Made by a program: the position numbers and the translations under genes
Source of the DNA: Euptelea pleiosperma
Lineage: Eukaryota > Streptophyta > Magnoliopsida > Ranunculales > Eupteleaceae
DNA length: 64,000 bases
NCBI GenBank assembly: GCA_035048495.1
Contig: CM068547.1
Span: 26,419,913 to 26,483,912 of the forward strand
Direction: 5' to 3'
Part shown: positions 1 through 14,869 of the stretch, piece after piece
Layout: each line of letters opens with the position of its first letter
Numbering within the stretch: the stretch's first letter is position 1
Notes under the pieces: generated by a model
The model's input: the letters and a program-made list of their open reading frames with translations, nothing else
What the model was told of the DNA's origin: nothing
The model's database searches: none

Positions 1-265
1 GGATTTTGAAGACACGTATGGGTCTTTAGAGTCGGTGGTTGATAAGACAAAGTTGGCACTGATTCAATGGGCAGCAATTTTTAAACCTTATAGATGATTT
101 GGATTTCAAGTGGGTTGAGCTTACTAACTAGAAATTCTAAATCTGGGGGGTGATCTTTCTTTGTATATTGTCATGGGGTTTTGTATCTTTTCTCCTTCCC
201 TTTGTACAGTTGGGCTTTTTGCTCCCTTCTTAATATACTCACTTTTACTTATCTTAAACAAAGTA
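1..265 (+). mobile_element. 3' end of a LINE (L1-type) retrotransposon, truncated by the window edge
   Basis: The first 104 bases read as an open frame ending at TGA with a Trp-rich C-terminal tail like the last residues of plant LINE ORF2 proteins. It is followed by a T-rich 3' untranslated stretch that ends in a 'taatatactcac...cttatc' motif, the form plant L1-type LINE 3' ends usually take just before the A-tail. A clear poly-A is missing. The rest of the element would lie outside the window. The assignment rests on overall layout and the 3' end motif, so it is moderate. Confidence 0.45.
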
Positions 266-1117
266 GTGCGCTAAACCTCTGTCATGAAGTTGAATCGGAT
301 TGAAAAATCGTAGGTGGTAGGTTTCAAATTGAAACAGAATCAAATTGTTATATCTTAAGATTCATAAAGATATTTCTTCACGAGTTACGAAAATATGAAA
401 TACTTTCCAAAAGAAGTTTTCAAAAATAAAATGCCTAAATCTTCATAATCCATCTTATAATGACATAGTTTTTATAAACACTTACAAATAATAACAACCA
501 GTTTACTTAGCAATCCCGGTATAATAGATTATGGAGACACTGCTATAATTTTACAGTTATACAAACATCATCTCTGCACAAAAAGAAATACCAAAACTAT
601 GTATATAATTTAAAATCAAACAAAACATGTTTCATCTCTCATCAACAAAGTCTCAACTCTTGGTCTTTTAACTACATGCATGGGCATGCCTTTCTTCTCT
701 TTTGTACTAGGTAATGTTTATAATAGGAACACCACTATGAAAATGTTTCTTAAAATAATTGCATTGGAAAATTGCTTGTTGTTGTAGCATATTAAATTTA
801 TGCCTCATATGAGAAAGTAGATTCAACCTAATACCTTGAAATTGGGCAAAGATAAAAGAAATATCCCATTTTCTGTGGAATGCTTGGACAAACAATCTTC
901 TTTGATTTCATATCCATAATCCTAACCACGTAGTAGTTTCTTGTTAGGGCCCCAATTAACTATTTCTAATCATTAAGGGCACTGGTAACATGTAATATAA
1001 AAGAAGAAAAAAACTAAAAAATGACCCACAGTTAATGGTGGAACTATGTTAAAGTAATGTTTTGTATGTTTAGAAACATATAGCAAGAAACATGTTATAG
1101 GTTTGTTTTATTAGTTG

Positions 1118-1353
1118 CATGGTGTCAGGTCTCAGTCTTGGGACTTGGATCATCCGAGGCTGAGATCGAGTTGATTCGGGCGAGTCAACTTGGTCTCAGG
1201 CTCTCAGCACTGTCTCGAACGATCCAATGGGAAGAAGAACAAAAATAAGGCTTGTCTTGAGCGAGTCAATAGCTTTTATGATGTCTTGGTCCTGGTTGAG
1301 ACCGAGTTGACTAAGCAAGTCAACTTGGTCTCAGCCGAGACTTGAAACCATGA
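1118..1353. repeat. Short element with imperfect terminal inverted repeats
   Basis: The left end reads catggtgtcaggtctcag and the right end, reverse-complemented, reads catggtttcaagtctcgg, leaving an inverted-repeat element of about 236 bp. A related motif (catggttcgaagtctcag) recurs at about 38138, so this is a dispersed family. No clear target duplication was seen, so the superfamily is open. Confidence 0.35.
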
Positions 1354-1966
1354 TTAGTAGAATGTAGAATCATCCATTGATTTTCTTTCTTGTTGTATTT
1401 AAGATCTAAGAAAAGCCAAAAGCAAGAAAAGAAGAGTAATTGTCCTGACATGTAAATGTGTCCCCTATTTTATTTAAATCTTGTATCTTACCTGAATCAT
1501 AAGATTCAGATAAAAATTCTACAATTTTTATCTGAAGGGAGTTAGACATAATACTCAAACCATTTGGGTTAAGATTTGATTTGATCATATAGTTCAAATT
1601 TTAAATTGTAGGGTTTTAAAAGCATTACCCCCAATATCTTTTCTCTTTTTTTTGATAACTAACATTACTCCCAATATCCTTAAGAGCATCTTTCTCACTC
1701 CGGAATTAACAATGCCATGTGAAAATGATGTGCTTCTGTCCCTGTTTGCTAGCTAACTGGGCTTTACCTTTGCCTCTGTATTTTCTCATTATGATAGAAG
1801 TTTGACCTAACCTTTCCAGCATAATCGTAAAAGCGCCTTTTTCATGAGTACAACTTGACCAACTTCTGCTATTAAGGCTTTTGAACACCTCACCTCTTTA
1901 AAGGCCTCAAGGTTTGAAAGCAAGCATTTCCTCAAAAAGAGGTCTCAAACTATCTAGAGAGGTGTA

Positions 1967-1986
1967 CCAATATCAGCTGATATTGG
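1967..1986. repeat. Perfect 20-bp palindrome
   Basis: CCAATATCAGCTGATATTGG is its own reverse complement over all 20 bases. It contains no gene and its role is unknown; it might be a foldback core or a dyad protein-binding site. Confidence 0.6.
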
Positions 1987-3991
1987 GATGACCATGAGTT
2001 CCATAAGTTGCCTGTTGATTTGAATGACAACGGAAGCATCTGAGAGCAGTCTTGTCAAGAGTCTCATATGATATTCTAGACTTTCTAGTTATTATGGTTC
2101 CGCTGATGGAAGGGAATGATATCAAATTTGTGCAAGACTTTGTACAACCAGAACAGTTGAACTGTTTTCCCATTTGGAGGCAGGTCCACTAGGTCCATCA
2201 TTGAGATGAAACACTAGAAACCCTCCATGTTGGATACAATAACCCCATGTTACTTTCATTTGGCTATTGCGGCAATTCTGAAGTCTATATCAGACATTAT
2301 TTCAGTAAGCGTAGTCAAAGCATTACTTAAGCATCTCTTCGCCTGGCCAGGTTCCTTAATGCCTGAAACAAGGATTAGGCAGACGTCGTTAAAAAGTGGC
2401 CTCATGGGATCGACTAGATGGCGCCAAGGTATGAAGATGTAGCAATCAAGGCACCTAGCCTATAAGGGAAAATAAATTCTAATTTATATTTAGGAGCGCT
2501 AGAAAATGTGTCTTTCTGCAAGCTTTTTAAAGGTCTGCTCTGATTTTGGAGCTTCTTTTTCTTGTTCTTATTCGTAGGAAATATGCTTTATGAAAGCTTT
2601 TTCAAGGTCTGCTCTGTTTTTGGAACATCTTCTTCCTTTGATTCTTCTTCTCCTTCTCCCGATTCTTTGCTGTTGTTGCTGCTGCAGTGTGACTACCATA
2701 AGTCGTGCGAATGGGGCTGCTCTTGCAGGAGTCTAATTTCCTTCAGTTAAATGAAATTAATGATAAAAAATTTAATAGATTGATTCCCTAAGCATTGCTT
2801 GGGGTAGTTGACTACAGTGGTTTTAGTACAATTGATATCCTAGCCTGATCACAAGTCTTTAATCTTCCTTAAATTGTGTTGGACACCTTTGGAGATGACA
2901 ATTTTTCATAATACAAGCTGTGTTGATGGCCATGGATTTCTTGGGCCAGTTTGGATCAGAAAACTGTGATGCTCATTTGCTACAGAAGCAGTGACATGCA
3001 CCATGGCAATTGGGATGTTAGGTTCTTCCTGTTCTTCTTGGCATATTAAGATCGGCATCTGTGGTGTCTTCCTTTTCTTGGTAGTGTTGCATGATTCTTA
3101 TTCTTTAAACGGAAAATTGATTCCGGATCTGATCGTTGATCCATTCGGTGAAAATCTGTGGCTCCTGGTGTCAGGAGGAATGAACGCTACATTCCCCTTC
3201 TTGGAGTAGTCTTCTCCAGGTACATAAAACTCGTGATAGGAGTAATAGATTGATGAGACCGTCGAGCTCATATAGCAAAGGAATTATATATGCAGATCGA
3301 GTATGGCTGATATGTCCATCACATGGAACAAATTAAGAATTAGCAATGGGCCAACTTGTTGATCGATATTTAGCTCGTGACATAGGAAGTCAGAACGAGC
3401 AAGTTATCAAGTTTTAAAACACTTCTGTCAAAGGCCACGCGAATCAACACTATTCTTCGCGTTACCGCGGCTCTTTGAATCACACCTAAACGCGAATGGG
3501 CGAGCGAATCCGCTTTGTGATCGACTCTTTGGATCGCGTTAACGCGAATCGGTGAGAAGTCGACTCCACGAAGCATATTCACTCGGACAGACTTTGCTCA
3601 TATAGCAACTCCAAGTAGTAGCAGTTGTGAATTGTAGACTATGATTATGAATGTCTTTTATTAAAAGCCTTTGTTTGAGGTTGTTGAAGCCAATTAGTTC
3701 TTGGATATGTATGGTCTTTTACAAAGTCTATAATGTGGAATATGTGAGGCGTGGCTCTCTTTTGGTGTCTTCTCCTTTATTAGTACCAAGCCATTTGTAG
3801 ATGTGATCCATTCTATACCGTTGTTTATAGTTCATGCCTCAAGGATTGCGCACATGAACAATTCCTTGATATTGTGTGGACTTCCAAATTTGTGAGGATA
3901 CAGATGTTAGCATGAGCAGTGCCTTATTTCCTGAAAGGAACCTGTAACTCCATTAAGTGTAAAGAGTGAAAAAGGTTGTTTGATGCAAATC

Positions 3992-4041
3992 AAATTGAGA
4001 ATCCCAACTTATAAAAAAAAAAAAAAAATTGAGAATCCCAA
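3992..4041 (+). mobile_element. Extremely truncated LINE insertion: A-tail with target duplication
   Basis: Two copies of attgagaatcccaa (3994-4007 and 4028-4041) flank a 20-bp insert made of 'cttat' plus a run of A. The direct repeats have the length expected of a LINE target-site duplication, and 'cttat' followed by A matches the 3' ends of the other LINE pieces in this window (13.5 kb, 38.08 kb). So nothing but the last bases of the 3' end was copied. Confidence 0.65.
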
Positions 4042-5387
4042 GCTATTTTGGCTCATTTGTATGGAAGATACTAGCTTTCAATTATACCCTTGTAGTATGG
4101 CATGAAAGCATGCACATTTTGTCAGGGTTGTTACTTGGGACTGTGCATCATCCAAACGATGCATTTTAAGATGCCGTAGCATCTGCATTACTAGGCTGCC
4201 TGGCAACTGGGAATTAAATTAGGCTGTGATTTGAGGAGTATAAAGGCTAAGTGCTTGAGTAGCTCTCAGATTTGGAATTCCCCAAACTCTAGTATATGAT
4301 CACTATAAGCTCTTGTTACATGTGAAGCTATCATTAGGCTGGCCTTCAAATTCTGGCAGTCCATTTCTTGCAAGAGCTACAAATGCTGTCTTCACAGGAC
4401 AACTCATATTTTTTTATGGAAGGCTGAACCGTGTCCATATCTGCGCTAGTACTTCATGTAGTTCCACACTAGGCCTGTTTGGTTATGGCATGAAAATCGG
4501 GATCCCGTTCCCACTTTTACTGACTTTTCTTACTTGGTTAATGCAGTAGTAGTAGCTTTTGTGAGAAAATCTCGCTCCTCTTGGAAACAAGCCCTAGTGT
4601 AATGTTCAAATGAAGTACACGAGCCATAATGCCGTTCCCATTTGCTTGTTTTATGACTCCTGTGTGGTTTCTGCCTTCCATTTGCTTTTCACAAAAATAG
4701 CCATACATGGCTAGTTGGCAAGTCTGAGAAACTGGACTAGATGCAATGTTGAGGGTGAGAGATTAATCTCCTGTGTTACACTATGATTGTTTATAGGCTA
4801 AGAATCTAAAGATTTTTTGTGTTTCTCTTCGGCCTTGTAATCTTTGATACTTGATGCTTCCATTTGCGTAACTTATCCACATTCCTGAGTATCCAATTAA
4901 TTGATGGTTATGAACACATCAATATCTGTATCACGTATTTCAGGAAATAATGAGTTGTATCCCTGCTCCCTGTATCCGTGTATGAGTCCATGTCTGTATT
5001 TAGGCGAAGTAGCTTGTAATTGGTTAGATTTTTATTGCGCAGTGCCATATTTGTACCTATACAAGTATCTGAATTGATTGGACATGAATGCATGCGTGGT
5101 CAAAATGTAGTTTTACTTGGAACATGGCTTTTCATCCCATGACGTTATGAACATGCATGTTGACTGGGTCTAGCTAGCTCGATTTCCCTCATACCCTAGG
5201 ATGAAATGACATAATAGTCTCTCCTTTCCTATGGGTATTGGATAACAAGCCTTACAGTTAATGTGCAATTACAGTTATGAAAATATTAGATGTACTATAG
5301 ATATGTTTGTGGTGTTATATATGTTTGCATGTAAACAAGCTTTTTGGTCAAGTTTTTAGTACCAACCCTATTAAATATTGTATGCAG

Positions 5388-6234
5388 AAATGGGGACACC
5401 TATGCTGGAGAATATTTTGCAGACAAGATGCATGGGTTTGGAGTCTACCGTTTTGCAAACGGGCATCGCTATGAAGGAGCGTGGCACGAGGGAAGAAGGC
5501 AGGGGCTTGGGATGTACACGTTCAGGACTGGGGAGACGCAATCTGGTCACTGGCAAAATGGTGTCCTCGATATCCCAAGCACGCAGAACACCCATCCTGG
5601 ATCTCCCATTGCTGTTAACCATTCTAAAGTACTGAATTCAGTCCAGGTAACTGATCTTTCCTGCCATCAGGGTGAAGGGATGTTCCAATTTGAGTTTCAT
5701 ATACGAACAAGATGTTCAGTCAATCCACATGTCCCTTGACCCATCTCTGTTTTACCTTCAAAACAATAGGATGATCCTAAGTTCTTAAACATTGACAAAA
5801 TCAGGCTGTGCTCGATTAGTTTGGATCATCCCCAGGTATGATTTTCAGGTCAATGGCACTGTATGGTCCCAATTGAAGGGCATGTGCACAGTTGTTTCAT
5901 GTTTTCTATTAAGACTAGGAAAACATGAAAACTGGACTAGAAGAGCAGACACAAAGGTTACGAGAAGGAATAAGATCTAGTGATAACAACAAACAAACTA
6001 TTGAAAAGAACAAGTTGAGGTGTTTTCTGATTCGGTCTGTCTTGTTATCATCAGGAAGCACGACGAGCTGCAGAGAAAGCGTACGATGTGGGCAGAGTTG
6101 ACGAGAGGGTAAACAAGGCTGTGATGGCAGCCAACAAGGCAGCCAATGCAGCAAGAGTTGCGGCTGTTAAAGCTGTTCAAAAGCAAATGCATCACAACCA
6201 TAGCAACGACGACATACCGCTCCCAATTGTGTGA
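5388..6234 (+). CDS. MORN-repeat protein, last two exons (copy 1)
   Basis: Two 3'-terminal exons: 5388-5646 (after tgtatgcag, ending CAG before gtaact) and 6055-6234 (after catcag, TGA stop at 6232-6234). The first encodes MORN motifs (GDTYAGEYFADKMHGFGVYRF at the start is one, then a GHRYEGAWHEG unit and a degenerate GETQSGHW unit). The second encodes an Ala/Lys-rich helical tail ending DDIPLPIV. This arrangement matches the C-terminus of plant MORN proteins annotated as PIP5K-6-like or SET7/9-like, which have MORN repeats but not the kinase or SET domain. MORN repeats commonly bind membranes or scaffold proteins; no enzyme function is visible here. The phase needs upstream exons, which I could not find between 1 and 4954, so they probably lie outside the window. 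The intron of about 0.4 kb holds no other exon I recognise. Confidence 0.8.
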
Positions 6235-8087
6235 TTCCTAATTGGCAGCTCAGTGTCAGCATCCACATTGTGATATTCAAATGGGCTTCAAATGGTCTGG
6301 TAGCATATAACATGTTTAGTGAGAGCAACCAAAGCGAGGATGATGGAATACCACCAAACAGAATTTTCCTTCACTGATGCTGTATGTTCTTTTATGTTGT
6401 TTTATGTACTTTTTTGCTTTTTTTTTTTTTTTTTTTAATGTTTTTTTGCCTTGAGAGGATGCATCACAGAGGTGCCTGCTTGGAACCACTTTCAGTTGCA
6501 GAAGATGGCTGACTGAGGAGCAGGCTGGTGTCTCTTTTTTGCCTCGCTTTGATATGTACAGGATGAAGGAGTGGTGTATGAGTGATGGGTTGCACCACCA
6601 AGAGTAGGTAGGGTCTCTTAATTTTGATCATTTAGGTTTTTTTTTATTTTCCTGTAAAGGCTAGCTATAGTTGTAATGTAAGTGCTGGTGCACCAGGTGA
6701 AACCTCTGCCCAGCCAGTGTTGTATCTGAACTGTGGCTTTTATGAGATATCAAGAGCATTGCTGTGACATTACAACCCATCTCTCCTCCTCGCAGTATTT
6801 GCAAGTACAGCCCAAGTTAGTTGTCCCTCTTTCCGGTCCAATATCCCATGGGTGTTCATGGTCCTACGTGCCAAAATCAGCTCGATGGGTGATTCTAATT
6901 GAGTTTTTTCATGGGGGTGATTTCAAGCCGTTGGATTTGAACTTTTTTGGGGGGTAAAATCTAATGGCTAGAAATCACCAATCCAGCTGGATTTTCAGTG
7001 TGCGGTTTCACCAAAGGGTAGGTTAAACATTGGTGTCAGTGGGCCTGAAGGCTTGTAGGTTTGCAACTTTGCACATCCGGATAGGTACCGCTAATGACAG
7101 CTTTAGGTAGGGGGTCTCAAATGGATAGTCAGAAAATTTGAATCCGAATAGGATGGATTCAGATAGCATTTATATTCGAATATATTCTAACATATATATC
7201 TGCTTCTAATACCACATTTGATGGGGTTGAAATTTTAGGTTTGGCTGTGTGTGGAATACCCTATACGAGCAAACCTTAATTTAATAATCAATTCGAATTG
7301 AATATCCAATAATTTATTTGAATCTTCGAATATTGATTCAAAATATCCATCGGTCTTTCAATCGATCGAAGCAAATTGCTTGCAAGCATGCCACCATGCG
7401 AAAGAGTAGGCAACTTAGGGCAGCGTAGCAGAGGAAATTTTTGCCGCACTGACCCAAGGTCGTCACACAAATCAATACGATGATTGATGCAGCAAGTACC
7501 CTCGATTGTTCCAGAGGATCACGGCACTCCACAAACGTGACATCCAGCAGCGGCATCTCCTTGCGTGGACGGCTGGACCTACATTATCAGACAGGAAATC
7601 AATTTCCAAAACATTTTTGGGCCCACCTCCTGATTAACAGTCCTTTATTCCCATGACAGTTTGTGCTCAGGGATCATGTCGACTCTAGCATCTAATAGTC
7701 CAACATCAACACAAGGTCTGAAATGTAGCAGCTAATGGGGATCCCATTGATTCTCAATCAATTCAACAACTAAAGCAAACTGCCATTCCACCCGATCCCA
7801 AATGCAGGTGGGATTAGACCAGTCGAAAAGACGAGTGAGAAGTGTGTAGCAGAAGCCAAAGACAACCTAAGCATGTTGAATTTTCACAACACTAAACTTT
7901 GCTAAACGCTTCCAATGTTCACACATTAAAGATGTCAGAGAGAATTTTTCAACAAATCAGGCCTACTTCTCAAAGTTGCATAATCCTAACTAAGAATAGT
8001 TCTGTGACATCAAAAAAAGGAGCAACATTCCTTTCAGCCAAAAGGGGCATCCAAACATAAAAACAGAAATAGAATAACTAATGGGGT
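6235..8087. other. MORN 3' region and intergenic sequence between MORN and eL43 (convergent genes)
   Basis: The MORN and eL43 genes point towards each other. The first ~500 bases look like MORN 3' UTR with a long T-tract near 6417-6437. Around 6820-7045 there is a diverged inverted-repeat element: 'aagccgttggatt' and 'aaatctaatggctag' face each other as in the MITEs at 12966 and 37538. Nothing coding was seen; small frames at 7288-7556 have no family resemblance. Confidence 0.45.
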
Positions 8088-11847
<3,760 letters not shown>

Positions 11848-11919
11848 TGATGCAGATGGCTGGAGCTAGGGATTTTGCAGAAACCTCCGCCTCTTCTCTT
11901 TTCTCTCTCTCTCAATCGC

Positions 11920-11952
11920 AAACCCTAAATTTATTTCCTTCACGTTTATATA
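11920..11952 (-). promoter_or_regulatory. eL43 copy 1 core promoter: TATA-like box and telo-box
   Basis: On the minus strand a TATATAAA box lies at 11945-11952 and a telo-box (AAACCCTAA, plus-strand reading) at 11920-11928, about 73-81 bp before the ATG. Between telo-box and ATG is a CT/GA-rich leader. Telo-boxes are known elements of plant ribosomal protein promoters. The TIR of a MITE starts at 11956, only 3 bp beyond the TATA box, so nothing but transposon sequence lies upstream. Confidence 0.65.
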
Positions 11953-11955
11953 TTT

Positions 11956-12894
11956 GGGAAATTTTAGTCGCACCCCTTGAATTGTGATGGCACCACGAAT
12001 TGTGAGGGCACCCTAACTAAACAGACTCAGGCTCCAGTTACCCCCCTAAAATGACAGGCCCCGGTTACAGGATACAATATGAGCCACGTGACACACTGTT
12101 ATAGGACTCTGACCTTAAGGATGTTTGTCCAATCCCTAAGTGGACCTACAAACCAAAAATCAGCCTGACTAGTGATTTATAGACGTTGGATTGAACTTAT
12201 TTTCATGGGTTAATTTCAACTGTAGAATTTCAGCAGTATGAGGTACAAAGATCCAACTCCTAGAAATTACTAATAAGGCTTATTTTTGGGTCGTAGGTCC
12301 AAATATGGATTGGCCAAACATCCATACGGTCAGAGCCCTCTAATGGTGTGCCACATGGCTCCTATTGTGTCCTATAACCGGAGCCTGTCATTTTAGGGCG
12401 GTAACTGGAGCCCGACCCAACTAAACATTCATCCGACAGATTTTATTTATTTATTTTATTTTTAATCCATCCCACGAATATGTTGACAAATAATAGTTGT
12501 GATTTTTTTAGAGTAGAACTTTGATGACAGCGTGCAATATGAGCCATGTGGCACTCTAAGAGGACTTATGGATGTTTCTCCAATCCCTATGTGGACCTAC
12601 AAACCAAAAGTCAGCCCGATTAGTGATTTCAAACCTTTGGATCTTTGTACCTCAAATAATGGTTAAATTTCGTTAACCCACGAAAATAACTCAAATCAAA
12701 CCCCTAGAAATCACTTGTCAGGCTGATTTTTGGTTTGTGGATCCACTGGGGATTGGCCAATCATCCATACCGTCAGAGTCCTCTAATAGTGGGGCACGTG
12801 AGTCCCTAAACGTTTGCATGAAGTTGCACCCGGACGCGGTGATCTCAAGTCTAACTTGTGAGGGCAAATTCGTGGGGTGCGACTAAAATTTCCC
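11956..12894. mobile_element. Foldback MITE with gggaaattttag termini (copy 1)
   Basis: The left end gggaaattttagtcgcaccc is repeated inverted at 12874-12894, giving a 939-bp element. The flanks tatatt (left) and tatatt (right, after two bases) may be a degraded target duplication. Inside are two further foldback units, one of them (12024-12418) with its own target duplication and a second about 12520-12800, so this is a nest. It abuts the eL43 TATA box. Confidence 0.7.
12024..12418. mobile_element. Mutator-like MITE with 9-bp target duplication (copy 1)
   Basis: A 395-bp element with inverted ends around ggctccagttac / gtaactggagcc is flanked on both sides by the 9-bp sequence aactaaaca (12015-12023 and 12419-12427). 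Nine-base target duplications and long inverted ends are hallmarks of Mutator-like elements. It carries no coding sequence. It is inserted inside the 939-bp foldback element. Confidence 0.8.
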
Positions 12895-12965
12895 TGTATA
12901 TTGGCCATCGGGTACGAGTTTAGGGTTTTGGAGATCAGTTTTATGACTGCAATGCCCTCATATCT

Positions 12966-13293
12966 TTTCAATTGCGGAAGCAGCATTTTCAGTAGTCACC
13001 GCTGCCATCTGGGCCCACTGACCGCATGGATGTTTAGCCCATCCCTTAATAGACAGTCGTACAAAAATCGGCTTGTTTCATGATTTTTAGCCGTTGGTTT
13101 TAGTACAAAAATAATGGTTGTATTCAACAGTTATATGAACGCCTTAAAAAGTGCTAAAATCTAATGGTTATAGAATACCAATCAGGGTGATTTTTGGTTT
13201 GTATATCCACCAAGAGGTGGGATAAACATCCATGCGGTCAGTGGGTCCAGATGACAGCGATAATTAACCAAAATGGTGCTTCCGCATTTGAAA
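12966..13293. mobile_element. Foldback MITE with tttcaattgcgg ends (copy 1)
   Basis: Long inverted repeats: the left arm (tgcggaagc... through cccactgaccgcatggatgtt) is mirrored at the right arm ending gcttccgcatttgaaa. No clear target duplication. The arm motif 'ccgcatggatgttt' recurs with variation at 6.8-7.0 kb, 22.4 kb, 34.7 kb and 37.5-37.9 kb, so it is an abundant family in this genome. Confidence 0.7.
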
Positions 13294-13488
13294 CAGTTTC
13301 AAGCATACCTTGTTTCATATTTTTCCTAGTTAGTATGACTTTCTTATAACTTGTCTGCGAAGAGCATGGCCCACCACCTATGCATCAATCCGAACCACTA
13401 GTTACGTTGTACACATCTTACGCCAGGCCCGTTTTAGATCAGAAGTCAATCAAATGGTCTTTTATTCTAATGTGAGACGATGTTTATA

Positions 13489-13960
13489 TATTTTTTTTTT
13501 GATAAGTATAAAAGCTTTATTAGATGGGGACTTTTAGAGACTGAGATCGCCTACCAAAAGCCACAAAGAATTACAAAGAAAACCAAAACCACATTTAAAA
13601 AAGTAAACAACACTAATCATCTCCCTCTACTAATCCCTCTCCCTACTAACCAACTCTGACCATTTAAAAGCGATATCTTCAAATGAAATGCCTTTTCCTT
13701 CTTCATACAACTTCACCCAGAAATAAACCAGCGTTTTGATCTCTAAAATAATCTGTTCCATTCGCAAACTTTTACTTTCAAACACCCTATTATTCATCTC
13801 CCTCCACAAGCCTCATAAAACCGCTAATGGTGTCAACGCCCACATTCTTCTTCCAAGTCTTCCGAACCCCTTCCCTTTCCATGTCAAGAATAATTCCTTA
13901 ATCGATTTAGGAGCTACCCAGTACACTCCAAACTCCCTATTATTTAAATTTTTTATTATA
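13489..13960 (-). mobile_element. LINE 3' end (ORF2 C-terminus and tail)
   Basis: Read on the minus strand this is the end of a LINE ORF2: a segment like the zinc-finger/reverse-transcriptase C-terminal domain with W-x-L-x-P-L-A followed by L-W-R-E-x-N-N-R-V-F-E, one in-frame TGA in that motif, then a stop, a 3' UTR and taataaagcttttatacttatc followed by a run of A (plus-strand T's at 13491-13500). It sits exactly at the right edge of duplication copy 1, so it belongs to the junction between the two copies. Confidence 0.7.
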
Positions 13961-14436
13961 GAAGTAAAAAAGCATAAGGATATGTGGAAAAGGCACTCGG
14001 AGTATGTAGTGAATCGTTTTCGTAATTATTGATGGTTAGTTAATATTAATTATTACAATTGCTTGAGATGCATGATAATGCATGATTGTTTTGTTGCAGT
14101 TATTCAAGTGGGTTTTTAGAGCCAATTCTTGAGCATTTTTAGGATCCTGTTTGGAGTTCAGTTGATACCTATAGGTCTTGGACCCATTTCTATACCATAA
14201 GTGACTTAAATTAAAGATTTTTGAGGGTTGATATAAATATATATTTAAAAGTGTCAAAAATCATTTTTTTTCTCACAATAATTCAGAAACTCTCTCTTCT
14301 CTCTCCCTTTTCTCTCTTTGGAGCTAGGGTTTGGAAAAAATCTTACATTTTAGTGGATTTTTTCTTTCAAACCTATAATCCTGCACATCCAGGCAAATGA
14401 AAACTTCATTAATTCTTTCTGTTTCTTGTATGTTGA
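13961..14436. other. Rest of the spacer between the duplication copies; nothing recognised
   Basis: AT-rich, with a CT-rich patch at 14290-14325 followed by a short 'gctagggtttgg' sequence. No gene or repeat that I can classify. Confidence 0.4.
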
Positions 14437-14869
14437 TTGTATCCCTACTCCCTGTATCCGTGTATGAGTCCATGTCTGTATTTAGGCGATGTAGCTTGTA
14501 ATTTGTTAGATTTTTATTGGGCAGAGCCATATTTGTACCTTTACAAGTATCTGAATTGATTGGACATGAATGCATGCGTGGTCAAAATGTAGTTTTACTT
14601 GGAACATGGCTTTTCATCCCATGACGTTATGAACATGCATGTTGACTGGGTCTAGCTAGCTCGGTTTCCCTCATACCCTAGGATGAAATGACATAATAGT
14701 CTCTGCTTTCCTATGGGTATTGGATAACAAGCCTTACAGTTAATGTGCAATTCCAGTTATGAAAATATTAGATGCACTATAGATATGTTTGTGGTGTTAT
14801 ATATGTTTGCATGTAAACAAGCTTTTTGGTCTAGTTTTTAGTACCAACCCTATTAAATATTGTATGCAG

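Larger units (their letters stand above)
266..4954. other. No gene recognised; possible upstream intron of the MORN gene
   Basis: About 4.7 kb of AT-rich sequence. Short open frames at 2227-2442, 2991-3209 and 4313-4549 have no recognisable domain, and I saw no MORN-type repeats (Y-x-G-x-W pattern) here although the MORN gene at 5388 needs upstream exons. Small features inside it are a ~75-bp imperfect tandem copy (about 2520-2630), a CpG-rich patch around 3430-3590, an inverted-repeat fragment, a palindrome and a LINE A-tail, listed separately. Confidence 0.4.

Noticed and set aside
2991..3209. 72-codon frame with a hydrophobic stretch (ICGVFLFLVVL), considered as a small membrane protein
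   Set aside because: No relatives recognised, no supporting context; could be chance in T-rich DNA.
5371..5622. Antisense open frame across the MORN exon, repeated at 14853-15104
   Set aside because: A shadow of the well-supported MORN exon on the other strand.
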